Shown: positions 50,601-56,199, counted from the stretch's first letter. The stretch is DNA of 64,000 nt from Leptasterias polaris (GCA_037783415.1 JAZGTN010000038.1:62001-126000); one strand, 5' to 3'. The notes: generated by a model not told the origin, from the sequence alone. Translations and numbers: made by a program.

Positions 50601-53515
50601 TACATAAATCCATCCAGCTCAAAGTTTTTTTTTTATCCTGTCCGCGGACCGGCTGACCGCGCAAAAAATCCCAATTAGGAGCCAACAGTCTTCCTCGAGT
50701 GTAAGCGTTGTTACCAAGTACAGCGATGTACGTGCTTGGATTTGTCCACAAACTGTTTTGAGAATCATTTAATTTGTCATAAAAGTTTACTATTTGGCTA
50801 TACATTATCATTATTCAATGTTTTCTGACTTTTATAGAATAAACTGGAGACAAGAAAAAGAAACAAAAAGATAATAAATATTGCGATTATCTTGGGAAAT
50901 CGACTATCTAGGTATATGGTAACCACGTGTATAAAGCAGTTTGATGCCGTGAGCTTACTATCCAGGAAGACTATTGGCTCAAAAACGGGATCCTTCGGGC
51001 CATCAACCAACCCGCGGACAAGATAAAACAGATTGACCTGGGGTACGTTTTCGTGGCTGGAACCAATAACTGTTTCGGTCATTGGCCAGTGTTAACCGAT
51101 GGCCAAAATTCAACCGAAACAGTTTTTGGTTACTAAAACTTTATTGATGTCAACACGTGCGCCAGTGTTTAGTACAACGACTCGACGTGAATGGTTGATC
51201 GTAATACGTCGGGTGTGAATTTTCGTGCGAATCGATTCGCAGAATCGCGTCAGATTTCTAGGCCTTAATTACCCTATAGATGTAGACTTCATTTTACAAC
51301 AATAAATTTGAAGGATACCCTGGATTGACAGTAAAGTTTCTTTAATGTATAATGCAAGTGTTGTTTCTTCTTGATTGTGTTTTGTTTCCCCTCAAAAGAG
51401 ACGTTTATGTGTGTGTGTCATATGCCGATCGTGTGTTTTTAGGCGCCGATGACGTCAAGGGGTCATTGCATATCATTATCATAGATAAGCAGTTTTTGAC
51501 TCTCGGCTGAAAAAGCCGCGCGGAGAGGTGCATTTTTGACTTGAATTCTTTATTAATAAATGCAAATGTTATGTGTAAAATAATTATTAACCGGTAACTA
51601 CGATGTATATTCGACCATAAAAAGGCATTAAGTGCAATTTTGAGAGCATCCTGTAACTGCTCTTTAACATTTTAAACAAACAAAAGTTGATAAGTTTACC
51701 TACAGATGTTGTAACACTCACCAAGTATCCATTGGCAATTTAAAAAAAAAAACTTTTGAAGTGGCTTCGAGAAAAGTATTGTCACCCGTTTGACCAGTTC
51801 CGGATCGGTTGATTCTATTCCGAATCAGTAGCGCGCCCTCTATTGCAAACCCATTGCATACTCCCATTCATAAAACTGAAAATACATGCAATGTTATCGA
51901 CGGCTGTTGGATGAAGTACGTGTAGTTTTACATGCTTTGAAATTAAAAAATGCACGCTTCCAGTGCAACTTAAATGACTAAACTTTCTACAACAGCCGTA
52001 TGATTTTAACTAACTGAGTGCGCCACCATTTGACGCACCAACATATTGAGTGATCCGGAACTGGGCAAGGGTACGATGCCTCCCAACAAACGATTTCGGT
52101 AATTTTATCTAACAAGATGCCTGCTCAGTATTTACAGGAAATATTTTTTACACATTCTTACCATTTTACATAAATGTTATTCGCCCTGGCGTTCAAATTT
52201 GAAAGGTGAGAAGTTCTAACAGCGTTTTTTCAACCAACATAAAAAAAAAATAATAATGATCAATATCGTCGAAAAACTTTTATTTTGGGTTTGTTGGTTT
52301 ATTGGATGTTATTCTTCACATATCAACAAAAATTTGTAATGTGAGAAGTAATTTTATTATGTGGCTGTTGCAAAGTTGAAGGGATCCGGAACTGGTCAAT
52401 GATCCGGAACTGGTCAAACGACTGTATTTACACTTCCACTATTCTATAGATTAGAAAAAGAGCAAGCTTTCTCTAGTCTATGCTTCCATCCAACGTGTCT
52501 AACTTCCTACTGTACCTCCATGGTCTAACAATACATTAATAACAAGCACCTAGCCTTCCACTTCAAGGTGCGTGCATAATTATATGATAATTATAAGCTC
52601 TCTAGCCAAGCCAAGGTAAGGTTGCAATGACACAAGTGTCCGAAACACACAATTCTGCCCCTTGCGGCCTTGGCCTTAATTTAAATAAGACATTGCATTA
52701 GTAAATTACTGTGAGTGAAAGTGCTTATTATTGCTTAACTTGAACCCACACACAGCGCCACACTGCACTAATTTGCTAAAAACTGCCTGGCTGGGCACCA
52801 CCACAGGACAGTGTGCACTGGTGGGGGTTTAGCCTCTGCATGCTCTACCGGCGGCAAAAGCCAAAAGGGGCCAACACCAAAACTTTGTTAAATTTTTGGT
52901 GTAAATTTTGAGAATGTAAACAAAAGGTTTAAAATAGTCCGCTTAATTATCAATACAAATGGGTGCTTTTATTATGATTTACTCTGTGCACTGGTGGGGG
53001 TTTAGCCTCTGCATGCTCTACCGGCGGCAAAAGCCAAAGCAAAAGGGGCCAACACCAAAACTTTGTTAAATTTTTGGTGTAAATTTTGAGAATGTAAACA
53101 AAAGGTTTAAAATAGTCCGCTTAATTATCAATACAAATGGGTGCTTTTATTATGATTTACTCTGTGCACTGGTGGGGGTTTAGCCTCTGCATGCTCTACA
53201 AAAGCCAAAAGGGGCCAACACCAAAACTTTGTTAAATTTTTGGTGTAAATTTTGAGAATGTAAACAAAAGGTTTAAAATAGTCCGCTTAATTATCAATAC
53301 AAATGGGTGCTTTTATTATGATTTACTCTAAACTAAAAATGGAGAGTTTCCCCGAGTGAGTTTGATGGGGGCGAACTAAACCATGGGGCGAAGTGGTTAA
53401 AGACTGTTTTTTTCTTCTCGCATCCGACAATTTCACCTTTAAAGAAAATCAATTTTTAATCGATTTTTTTTTCTAATCATTTCTTACCTCCGACCCTGTA
53501 CATATTGGCCGCCAT
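23535..53515 (-). CDS. MTA: MTA (metastasis-associated protein, NuRD subunit), complete gene of 19 coding exons
   Basis: The product is the scaffold of the NuRD nucleosome-remodelling and deacetylase complex in the nucleus; it recruits HDAC1/2 and RBBP4/7. I joined 19 minus-strand exons with GT/AG borders and compatible phases: 28, 68, 94, 188, 118, 103, 100, 189, 134, 131, 117, 104, 229, 126, 162, 54, 44, 95 and 127 nt, totalling 2,211 nt, or 736 codons plus stop (human MTA1 has 715 residues). Domain order: BAH (about 1-163), ELM2 (about 164-265), SANT (about 267-319), GATA-type zinc finger (Cys380, 383, 401, 404), a classical C2H2 finger (Cys451, Cys456, His469, His474), and the C-terminal RBBP4/7-binding motif with W-L-D-A-P-D-D-V. 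The start is the M-A-A-N-M-Y-R-V-G typical of the family; the end is T-I-V-I-D. One invertebrate-type MTA is likely; vertebrates have three paralogues. Confidence 0.95.
24251..24345 (-). CDS. MTA: MTA coding exon 18 (RBBP4/7-binding motif)
   Basis: Codes [25 protein letters not shown]. This corresponds to the second RBBP4/7-binding segment of human MTA1 (K-R-R-R-M-N-W-I-D-A-P-D-D-V-F). The acceptor is TTTGTAG and the donor GTCAGTAAG. Confidence 0.95.
24657..26056. mobile_element. Non-autonomous DNA transposon, 1.4 kb, in MTA intron 17
   Basis: The ends TAACGTCCGTCGAT and ATCGACGGACGTTA are exact 14-bp inverted repeats. Both subterminal zones are crowded with TATCGATA/TCGATATATCGA-type palindromes, a pattern expected for transposase-binding sites. 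The interior holds a partial inverted copy of the hAT-like element of 30,814-31,778, so one element inserted into the other. No transposase is visible and the superfamily is not assigned. Confidence 0.6.
25222..25617 (-). mobile_element. Partial hAT-like element, inverted copy
   Basis: Reading on the minus strand from 25,617 (CAGGGTTCGAAATTAGCGGT) the sequence follows the left 430 bp of the element at 30,814-31,778, including the GGCCGTTGATAATTGCATATTC segment. The rest of the element is absent. It lies inside the 24,657-26,056 transposon. Confidence 0.65.
26488..26531 (-). CDS. MTA: MTA coding exon 17 (44 nt)
   Basis: A micro-like exon coding [15 protein letters not shown], a low-complexity acidic linker. 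It is accepted because the acceptor (GATTCAG), donor (GTAAGTG) and phase (1 in, 0 out) fit the neighbours exactly. Confidence 0.75.
26695..26930. repeat. Direct duplicate within MTA intron 16, copy 1
   Basis: ACAGTTAATATGGTGTGAGA through GGTCCCACACTAGGATCCAC and GAAATGATGGCATT recurs at 27,255-27,465 in the same orientation, about 560 bp downstream, with small indels. It is an intronic direct duplication of about 215 bp with no coding content. Confidence 0.8.
27255..27465. repeat. Direct duplicate within MTA intron 16, copy 2
   Basis: Second copy of 26,695-26,930. The copies separate after GAAATGATGGCATT, where the first copy runs into CCATGGCCC and the second into TCCACCTTTTTGG. Confidence 0.8.
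27596..28356 (-). mobile_element. piggyBac-like element with transposase N-terminal relic, MTA intron 16
   Basis: TTAA target sites at 27,596 and 28,353 flank the terminal inverted repeats CCCTTTCAATACC and GGTATTGAAAGGG, the arrangement of piggyBac elements. On the minus strand an open frame (28,215-27,787, 142 codons) carries an acidic [18 protein letters not shown] stretch, as in piggyBac transposase N-termini. The catalytic domain is missing, so it is an internally deleted copy. A (CA)n tract lies at 27,655-27,675. A short relative with the same ends is at 38,493-38,740. Confidence 0.75.
28816..28869 (-). CDS. MTA: MTA coding exon 16 (54 nt)
   Basis: Codes [18 protein letters not shown], corresponding to the basic linker after the K-R-S-Y-E segment of human MTA1. 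The acceptor is ATTTCAG and the donor GTATTG; phase 1 on both sides. Confidence 0.82.
29045..29382 (+). mobile_element. tRNA-derived SINE, 5' part, MTA intron 15
   Basis: The head GTGTCGTGGACGAGCGGATA with ACTCAAGCTCTGG and box B GGTTCGAGTCCCGG is tRNA-Leu(CAA)-like. The body follows (CACTTGTGTCCTTCAGTGAG). The SINE's 3' end has been amplified into the 59-bp minisatellite that follows, and the element resumes at 30,091-30,125 with TTGAGTGCTATATAAGAAGC and an ATT-rich tail. Confidence 0.85.
29383..30090 (+). repeat. 59-bp minisatellite, 12 copies, inside a SINE
   Basis: The unit starts ACCTAGCAGGATAATTTATA and ends GCCACTGGGTGACAGAT. The step is exactly 59 bp from 29,383 to 30,032, with few substitutions (CTTTGAG/CTTCGAG; GTGCC/GTACC). 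The second half of the unit matches the 3' stem of the SINE (GCCATGAGCGTCACTGAGTG at 55,998). It is a tandem amplification of SINE sequence, without the unique spacers of a CRISPR array. Confidence 0.93.
30282..30443 (-). CDS. MTA: MTA coding exon 15
   Basis: Codes [12 protein letters not shown] ... [11 protein letters not shown], the last part matching S-P-T-I-L-G-K-R-S-Y-E of human MTA1. The acceptor is TTCTAG and the donor GTAAGG. The first half is poorly conserved. Confidence 0.9.
30814..31778 (+). mobile_element. hAT-like non-autonomous element, 965 bp, MTA intron 14
   Basis: It begins CAGGGTTCGAAATTAGCGGT and ends GGGAAACCCCTG, imperfect inverted termini of CAGGG type as in hAT elements. 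Both subterminal zones contain GGGCGA/TCGCCC clusters. No convincing 8-bp target-site duplication is seen. A partial inverted copy lies at 25,222-25,617. Open frames inside have no known domain. Confidence 0.6.
32170..32295 (-). CDS. MTA: MTA coding exon 14
   Basis: Codes [24 protein letters not shown] and [18 protein letters not shown]. The acceptor is GCTCAG. The donor is placed at GAG/GTATTC because only this gives the phase needed by exon 15; reading on reaches a stop after four codons. Confidence 0.85.
32365..32650 (+). repeat. 22-bp minisatellite, about 13 copies, MTA intron 13
   Basis: The unit AATCAGGGAGATTTTGTACA plus AC repeats with small changes (GAGAGTTTG, TCCAATAATC). It lies about 70 bp upstream of exon 14's acceptor in gene orientation. 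All three frames stay open across it, which is a by-product of the repeat. Confidence 0.9.
33648..33876 (-). CDS. MTA: MTA coding exon 13 (second half of C2H2 finger; first RBBP4/7-binding region)
   Basis: Starts [16 protein letters not shown], which completes a C2H2 finger begun in exon 12. [16 protein letters not shown] follows, matching [16 protein letters not shown] of human MTA1, then I-N-I-A-A-I-K-Q-A. The acceptor is TTACCAG and the donor GTAAGT. Confidence 0.95.
34592..34880 (+). mobile_element. tRNA-derived SINE, MTA intron 12
   Basis: GCGTGTCGTGGCCGAGCGGT, GACCTAAGCTCTGG and box B GGTTCGATACCCGG are followed by the body motif CATTTGTGCCCCTGAGCAAG. The 3' stem and ATT tail typical of the family are missing or diverged. 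Downstream, 34,075-34,330 carries an AATTCAATTCA run and a (GACA)n tract of another repeat. Confidence 0.75.
35440..35543 (-). CDS. MTA: MTA coding exon 12 (first half of C2H2 finger)
   Basis: Codes [11 protein letters not shown] matching D-G-E-R-P-G-P-N-R-S-N of human MTA1, then [15 protein letters not shown] with the two zinc-binding cysteines Cys451 and Cys456. The acceptor is TAACAG and the donor GTAAGA. Confidence 0.94.
36161..36400. mobile_element. Foldback MITE, about 240 bp, MTA intron 11
   Basis: GAGACAATAGACACAATCAG and its near mirror at the right end enclose longer arms: GTGGGTATACAATGTAAACA is mirrored by TGTTTACATTGTATACCCAC, and AGCATGGCTGCTTC by GAAGCAGCCATGC. The whole element can fold into one hairpin. 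ACTCATAGTG/CACTATGAGT continues the arm. Confidence 0.85.
36439..36813. mobile_element. Long hairpin MITE, about 375 bp, MTA intron 11
   Basis: An almost complete inverted repeat centred near 36,627. GGATCGGGCGAGTTGGTCTA is mirrored by TAGACCAACTCGCCTGATCC, AGTAGAATACAATGATCCAC by its exact complement, and GGTTTTCCTTTTAC likewise. It stands 38 bp from the previous foldback element. I remember highly similar elements in echinoderm genomes, but that needs a search. Confidence 0.9.
37268..37384 (-). CDS. MTA: MTA coding exon 11 (GATA finger, second half)
   Basis: Codes [24 protein letters not shown], then K-M-P-T-R-L, nearly identical to human MTA1. Cys401 and Cys404 complete the C-x2-C-x17-C-x2-C zinc site begun in exon 10. 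The acceptor is CACACAG and the donor GTAAG. Confidence 0.97.
37475..37770. mobile_element. piggyBac-like MITE, family B, MTA intron 10
   Basis: TTAA sites flank TTCTTTCAGTGCC on the left and GGCACTGAAAGAG on the right, about 290 bp apart. The interior is AT-rich with a GGTCGTACATGTACGATTG palindrome. A second copy lies at 42,384-42,663. Confidence 0.7.
38493..38740. mobile_element. piggyBac-like MITE, family A, MTA intron 10
   Basis: TTAA plus CCCTTTCAATACC on the left and GGTATTGAAAGGG plus TTAA on the right, the same ends as the element at 27,596-28,356, but only about 240 bp long. The interior carries a short tandem repeat built on GTCGACGAAAGTCGACGATG. It ends 70 bp from the donor of exon 10. 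Confidence 0.8.
38810..38940 (-). CDS. MTA: MTA coding exon 10 (GATA finger, first half)
   Basis: Codes N-K-P-N-P-N-Q-I, a Pro/Ser-rich linker, then [11 protein letters not shown] with Cys380 and Cys383. Human MTA1 has the same N-K-P-N-P-N-Q-I and G-R-A-C-E-S-C-Y ends with a shorter linker. The acceptor is CTTCAG and the donor GTATGA. Confidence 0.96.
39177..39510. mobile_element. Possible MITE, MTA intron 9
   Basis: TTTCACGAAGAGCCACTTATGTC near 39,180 is mirrored by GACATAAGTGGCTCTTGTGA near 39,490. A second TTTCACGAAGAG lies at 39,298. The arms are imperfect and no target-site duplication is clear. Confidence 0.4.
39546..39679 (-). CDS. MTA: MTA coding exon 9 (end of SANT domain)
   Basis: Codes [20 protein letters not shown] and [18 protein letters not shown], almost the human MTA1 sequence. 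The SANT third helix and the following basic helix lie here. The acceptor is TTACACAG and the donor GTGAG. Confidence 0.98.
39680..41029. other. MTA intron 8, left part: repeat-derived sequence
   Basis: 40,020-40,500 is a dispersed repeat. Its GGAATTGATATTCCTCTTGA phrase has a relative near 20,480, and 40,398-40,481 is repeated inverted at 63,921-64,000. Open frames here have no recognised domain. The remainder is AT-rich with no feature. Confidence 0.55.
41030..41420 (-). mobile_element. LINE 3' end (reverse-transcriptase C-terminus and tail), MTA intron 8
   Basis: On the minus strand the translation holds [17 protein letters not shown], then [15 protein letters not shown], the usual C-terminus of CR1/L2-like reverse transcriptases. 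The 3' tail follows: AAGCGCCATGAGCGCC, GGCGCTATATAAGAC and (ATT)n. The SINEs of this window carry the same kind of tail. The copy is 5'-truncated and inactive. Confidence 0.8.
41877..42065 (-). CDS. MTA: MTA coding exon 8 (ELM2 end, SANT start)
   Basis: Codes [22 protein letters not shown] and [20 protein letters not shown]. This part of ELM2-SANT grips HDAC1/2 in known structures of the human protein. The acceptor is TGTGTAG and the donor GTAAGT; phase 0 at both ends. Confidence 0.98.
42384..42663. mobile_element. piggyBac-like MITE, family B second copy, MTA intron 7
   Basis: It matches 37,497-37,770 from TTTGTTCAGCATTTTAACCT to GGCACTGAAAGAGTTAA. The left terminus is missing, so the copy is truncated or rearranged. 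It differs by few substitutions from the intact copy. Confidence 0.75.
43095..43211. mobile_element. Possible foldback element, MTA intron 7
   Basis: TTGACCGCCATCTTTGATGA and AAACGTGGCC on the left are mirrored by CACGTTTCATCAACGATGGC and GGCCAA on the right. Arms are imperfect and the boundaries approximate. Confidence 0.45.
43326..43425 (-). CDS. MTA: MTA coding exon 7 (ELM2)
   Basis: Codes [20 protein letters not shown] and [13 protein letters not shown], matching human MTA1 almost residue for residue. The acceptor is TTTCCAG and the donor GTAAG. Confidence 0.98.
43670..44165 (-). mobile_element. LINE 3' end (second family), MTA intron 6
   Basis: On the minus strand [27 protein letters not shown] and then an L-W-N-x-L-P-like segment are the C-terminus of a CR1/L2-like reverse transcriptase, with a stop or frameshift between. 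The tail has the GCGC...GCGC hairpin form. The copy is truncated and dead. Confidence 0.7.
44422..44524 (-). CDS. MTA: MTA coding exon 6 (ELM2 start)
   Basis: Codes [20 protein letters not shown], then [14 protein letters not shown], against L-T-D-K-Q-I-D-Q-F-L-V-V-A-R in human MTA1. The acceptor is GTTGCAG and the donor GTATGT. Confidence 0.97.
44698..44900 (+). mobile_element. tRNA-derived SINE, partial, MTA intron 5
   Basis: GGCGTGTTGTGGCCAAGCAA, GACTCAAGATCTGG and box B GGTTCGATTCCCGG, then CACTTGTGTCCTTCAGCAAG. The body is lost after about 130 bp. Phrases like GAATCAGGGAGATGCAG at 44,875 resemble the unit of the 32.4-kb minisatellite. Confidence 0.7.
45120..45237 (-). CDS. MTA: MTA coding exon 5 (BAH domain, end)
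   Basis: Codes [20 protein letters not shown], then [12 protein letters not shown], which is highly conserved in MTA BAH domains. The acceptor is TTTCCAG and the donor GTACGC. Confidence 0.98.
45282..45420 (+). mobile_element. Degenerate tRNA-derived SINE head, MTA intron 4
   Basis: GTTGTGGTTGAGTTGTCTAG, TTCAAGTTC and box B GGTTCGAATCCCGGTCATGA. The D arm is decayed but box B is exact. No 3' part is recognised. Confidence 0.6.
45832..46057. mobile_element. Foldback MITE, about 225 bp, MTA intron 4
   Basis: TAGATAGTTCCCAGTA and CCATCTTTACGGGCAA on the left are mirrored by TTGCCCGTAAAGATGG and CAACCTATCTA on the right, with an indel in the arm. The interior is CpG-rich (CACGCCG, CACGCGTAACGC). 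Confidence 0.65.
46390..46577 (-). CDS. MTA: MTA coding exon 4 (BAH domain, middle)
   Basis: Codes an acidic stretch ([12 protein letters not shown]), then [20 protein letters not shown] and [17 protein letters not shown], the best-conserved part of MTA BAH domains. The acceptor is TTTCCAG and the donor GTGGGT. Confidence 0.98.
46944..47086. mobile_element. MITE of the TTTCACGAAA-type family, MTA intron 3
   Basis: The ends GCCGTCGATTTCAC and GTGAAATCGGCTGC are inverted. The interior is built from CTAACTTAGGACTAGTCCTA-like palindromic phrases. A second family with the same terminal words (TCGATTTCACAAA) is tandemly duplicated at 59,199-59,498. Confidence 0.75.
47196..48403. mobile_element. 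Intact-looking DNA transposon, 1.2 kb, MTA intron 3
   Basis: Perfect 15-bp terminal inverted repeats CAGTCCTTCTGATTT/AAATCAGAAGGACTG are flanked by the direct repeat TTATCC on both sides, a probable target-site duplication. Next to the ends are GGCGTGCGATCGCACCCGCA and the related CACACGCCTGTGAT, with several ACGCC words inside. The interior has short frames only, none with a transposase motif, so the element is non-autonomous. The superfamily is not assigned. Confidence 0.75.
48723..48816 (-). CDS. MTA: MTA coding exon 3 (BAH domain)
   Basis: Codes [20 protein letters not shown] and [11 protein letters not shown], against [20 protein letters not shown] in human MTA1. The acceptor TTTTAG is chosen because it restores T-A-x-G-N; the donor is GTAAGT. 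Confidence 0.98.
49070..49350. repeat. Two facing tRNA-like repeat halves, MTA intron 2
   Basis: On the minus strand 49,108-49,176 ends in GGTTCGAATCCCACCCGAAT, a T arm with box B. On the plus strand 49,228-49,250 carries GTGGGTTTGAATCCCATCAG. Between and around them are ACTGTGGATTTTCCTCCCGC and GTCCTGTGGGGGGAAAAACC. Probably two SINE fragments in opposite orientation. Confidence 0.45.
49466..49683 (+). repeat. 26-bp minisatellite touching the exon 2 donor
   Basis: Eight exact 26-bp steps of TCCTGATGCAATTATTACAT plus CCCTTA. On the MTA strand the first copy begins at intron 2 position +8/9, directly behind the GTGAGTACC donor. The copies are nearly identical, so the expansion is recent. Confidence 0.95.
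49692..49759 (-). CDS. MTA: MTA coding exon 2 (BAH domain start)
   Basis: Codes [20 protein letters not shown] with L-N-K, against [20 protein letters not shown] in human MTA1. The acceptor is CTGTAG and the donor GTGAGT. Confidence 0.98.
51043..51139. mobile_element. Foldback MITE, family A copy 2
   Basis: ACGTTTTCGTGGCTGGAACC and CAATAACTGTTTCGGT are mirrored by ACCGAAACAGTTTTTGGTTA. Same core as the copies at 23,086 and 61,701. Confidence 0.75.
51783..52073. mobile_element. Nested short copy of the 50,031-52,424 family
   Basis: CCCGTTTGACCAGTTCCGGA at the left and TCCGGAACTGGGCAAGGG at the right repeat the ends of the surrounding 2.4-kb element with substitutions. It is a deleted relative that inserted into, or arose within, the larger copy. 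Confidence 0.6.
52808..53332. repeat. 173-178 bp tandem repeat, three copies, MTA intron 1
   Basis: GTGCACTGGTGGGGGTTTAG starts copies at about 52,813, 52,986 and 53,164. Each ends ...GCTTTTATTATGATTTACTC. Copies 1 and 2 keep CTACCGGCGGCAAAAGCC and copy 2 adds CAAAG; copy 3 lacks CCGGCGGC. No coding content. Confidence 0.92.
53488..53515 (-). CDS. MTA: MTA coding exon 1 (start codon)
   Basis: ATG at 53,515-53,513 begins M-A-A-N-M-Y-R-V-G, the exact N-terminus of human MTA1. The donor is GAG/GTAAG and the phase (1) fits exon 2. Codon 1 is preceded by GCTTGAG, a weak match to a strong start context. No TATA box is seen within 150 bp upstream; AAATAAAGCGGTCGGCTACT lies about 70 bp away. Confidence 0.95.
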
Positions 53516-54677
53516 CTCAAGCCTCTCTTCTGAGACAGTAGCTACAGAAACTACATAATACGGCAATTAAAGATTCGGGAAAAAATAAAGCGGTCGGCTA
53601 CTCCGTATTCCCTGTCTTTTCATCATTCACAAACTGCACGCCTTTACCGCGGGTTGACCAAAATTGAACAATGGGGGCGCTATACAACAGCGTTTTTAAC
53701 AAAGCATTTTTTGACCACCCAGTTTTTTAGGACAATGGTGGGTTCACCATTGAGCTCCCCCACCCCCCTCATTGGTTCCACCCAATAACTACACATGAAG
53801 GGGCGGGGTTCTTAAATAAAGTGGGGGGAGGGGGGTGATGACATGTAGAAACTCATTTTAGTTTTTTACTGCCCTGTTGGAGCCCCCAAGGCCACCCCAC
53901 CCACCTATCCATGCTCAATTAAGTTCCAACATCTTGGTCAACTGAATGATCTCTACAAATTATAAGAATATTGACTTTCAAAACAAATGACAAACCATCT
54001 CAATGTTTTTATTTTTCTGTTTTATTACTTATAATCTTGATAATAAATAATACACATGTAACAAAAGTGAAAAATGTATGGTTTTGTTTGCTCTGCTTAA
54101 GTTGTTTTTTTCTGTGATTTTACCATAGAGGTAGACATCCACGTTTAATTACTTTTCTTTTTCATTCATGCCATCATTCTCAAAGTACAGCACATTGCAT
54201 CTGTGGGAAAAATATTCAGCCAATCCTTTAAATGCACCCCCCCATAGACTCTCAGGGTCATCGTTCCTTGGAACTCGGAGTTGAGAAACCAGTAGCACTA
54301 GACTCATTTACATATTCCTTTGTATTTATAGTTGTTGCATGTTTATTCATTAGCTATAAAGTCATAGCCCTGAATTGCAGTGCTCAGATTTCTGTGGGTC
54401 TTTTTTTATATTCTTAATTCAGTTGTTCGCATGACATCCTTATGCAAAGAAGCAAAAGTGATTAAGATATATAGTGTTGTTGCTGCGCGCCGTTTCCACT
54501 CTGGAAAAATGGAAACTAAAAACATTGTCTCTTATAATGCTGTTTCCCAGACTTGATGTTTTTGAGCCTGTTACATCAGGCGTCGTAGACAGAATTCAAG
54601 TAAAGCAAAAAAAAAATTAATAATTGGTGGCGTGACCAGTCACAAGGGAAGAGGCACTGCAGGAGCAGGTCAAGCTG
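53516..54677. other. MTA upstream region, no gene recognised
   Basis: It holds the probable TATA-less MTA promoter next to exon 1, then AT-rich sequence with C-rich stretches (53,750-53,910). From about 54,420 it may include the left end of the retroelement whose gag relic follows; TTGGTGGCGTGACCAG at 54,626 resembles the start of a gypsy-type leader. No LTR pair is visible. Confidence 0.4.
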
Positions 54678-55632
54678 TTGGCGGCAAAACTAGATGAGAT
54701 GAAGACCGAGAAAGGGAAATCAATCACACCAAAAATAGTCGTCATGCCTCAAGACCAGGAAACAAAGCTAGAAAGAAGGCCAACCAGCCACAAGGATCCT
54801 GAAGTTTGCGAGTTGAGGAAGGATATGTATGGACTCACTAAAGACGAAGAGGGCGCAAAAATAGTACTCGACCACCTCACCGGCGGTGCACGAGCAGAAA
54901 TCTGTTTTTTCCCCCCTTCAGAGAGAAGCACCGCAAACATGATCGAGCATATTCTCCAGACCTACACATGCCAAGAAACGCCATCTGCTCGCTGGGAAGA
55001 CTTCTATGGCTGCAGGCAGAAAAGAGGCAAATCGATTCAAAAGTTCTCCCTGAACCTATTAAAATTGCTGGGGAAGGTGGAAATCGCCTCTCCCGAGGGC
55101 AGCAGCCCCTGATGGATAATAAAGGTTCCATCCTAAAAGAGAGGTTTTCGTCAGGCCTGGTCGATGCATCCCTACATAAAGAGGTGAGGGGGTGCACAGA
55201 GGAAAACCCAGGAGTGGAGTTTGCTGACCTCAGGAACAAGGTCATGTCCTGGGAGAGCCCCCCACCAACCCTGTTGCAGAGGCTTGCACAGCTAAGGTGA
55301 AGACAGAAGACACCTGGATCAGTCTCCAAAAGCAGCTGGATCAGCAGGCTACCCAGTTGAAGGCCACCCAGGAGGCCTTGAGTCAGCTACAGTTGCCTCA
55401 AAAGACCCCTAGCCCAATCAGAGTAAACAAAGGCCCACCAACCTGTTATAATTGCAATGAGCTTAACCACATCGCCCGATACTGCCACAAACCCCAAAGA
55501 CCCAGAAGACCATCCCCTTCAGCAGCCCACACTTCCCCTCAAAACTTGGCCGAGGCCATATGCCGTTCCAACCATCTCAAAATAAGGATTCCCAAACGCC
55601 AAACCTCCACAGAGTCAGACGCTGGGTGGTAG
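54678..55632 (+). pseudogene. Ty3/gypsy-like gag relic
   Basis: A gag-type capsid region is spread over three reading frames: frame 1 to about 55,112, frame 2 to 55,300 and frame 3 to 55,632. At least one frameshift (about 55,085) and one stop/frameshift (about 55,300) interrupt it. The third part carries a CCHC zinc knuckle, C-Y-N-C-N-E-L-N-H-I-A-R-Y-C, near 55,444-55,485, preceded by a Gln-rich coiled stretch. It would have packaged element RNA; it is dead now. The protease relic continues at 56,200 beyond an inserted SINE. Confidence 0.75.
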
Positions 55633-55696
55633 GGAGAGATAGCTGGCTCAGCCAACTGGAGCAGAGAACAAGTGTTTGGTAGGGCAGTTACCGAAG

Positions 55697-56068
55697 TAGC
55701 GTGTTGTGGCCGAGCGGATAAGAGCACCGGATCCAAGCTCTGGTGTTTCTGATCAGCAGAGTGTGGGTTCGAGTCCCGGTCGTGACACTTGTGTCCTTGA
55801 GCAAGACACTTAACTATAATTGCTTCTCATCACCCAGGAGTAAATGGGTACCTGTGAGGGCAGAGATGGTTCTTGTGATTGATTTAGCTTGATGCGCTAC
55901 ATATTTGGCAGCACAGGCTGTATACTCCCCAGGGAGCTGAGATGGTTAAAGGAATGACACAAAAATGGCCCAGTGACCAGGGGTAATAATGTTGAAGCGC
56001 CATGAGCGTCACTGAGTGACGGACCTGAGCGCTATATAAGAAGCCACTATTATTATTATTATTATTAA
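55697..56068 (+). mobile_element. Full-length tRNA-Leu-like SINE, about 370 bp
   Basis: Box A region GTGTTGTGGCCGAGCGGATA, anticodon-like ATCCAAGCTCTGG, box B GGTTCGAGTCCCGGTCGTGA, body CACTTGTGTCCTTGAGCAAG, a 3' stem GCGCCATGAGCGTCACTGAG, then GCGCTATATAAGAAGCC and (ATT)n. The head resembles tRNA-Leu(CAA). It separates the gag and protease relics of a gypsy-like element and so is younger than that insertion. It is the most complete copy in the window. Confidence 0.9.
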
Positions 56069-56199
56069 GAGCCTTGAGGTGACCATTGAGGGTACTGGGT
56101 CAAAAAGTTCGCTTTATTATTGTTAAGAGAAGTAAAGTAACCATCCTACCAGAGACTTTAAGGAATTGACATCCTAGCAGACAAACAAACAGGAAGTCT

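Larger units (their letters stand above)
50031..52424. mobile_element. Tc1/mariner-like non-autonomous transposon, 2.4 kb, MTA intron 1
   Basis: TA dinucleotides flank CTGTCGTTTGACCAGTTCCG on the left and CGGAACTGGTCAAACGACTG on the right. A subterminal second pair (TAAAGAGCGGTTACAGGATG at 50,092; GCATCCTGTAACTGCTCTTT at 51,647) shows that the left end is mirrored again inside. No transposase frame is seen. It carries further elements, at 51,043-51,139, at 51,783-52,073, and an inverted TTATCCTGTCCGCGGACCGG pair at about 50,632 and 51,030. Confidence 0.65.

Noticed and set aside
50572..51082. 79- and 94-codon frames with Lys-rich or membrane-like stretches
   Set aside because: They fall inside the 2.4-kb mariner-like element and across its inner inverted repeats; no transposase motif (no D-D-E/D pattern) could be seen.
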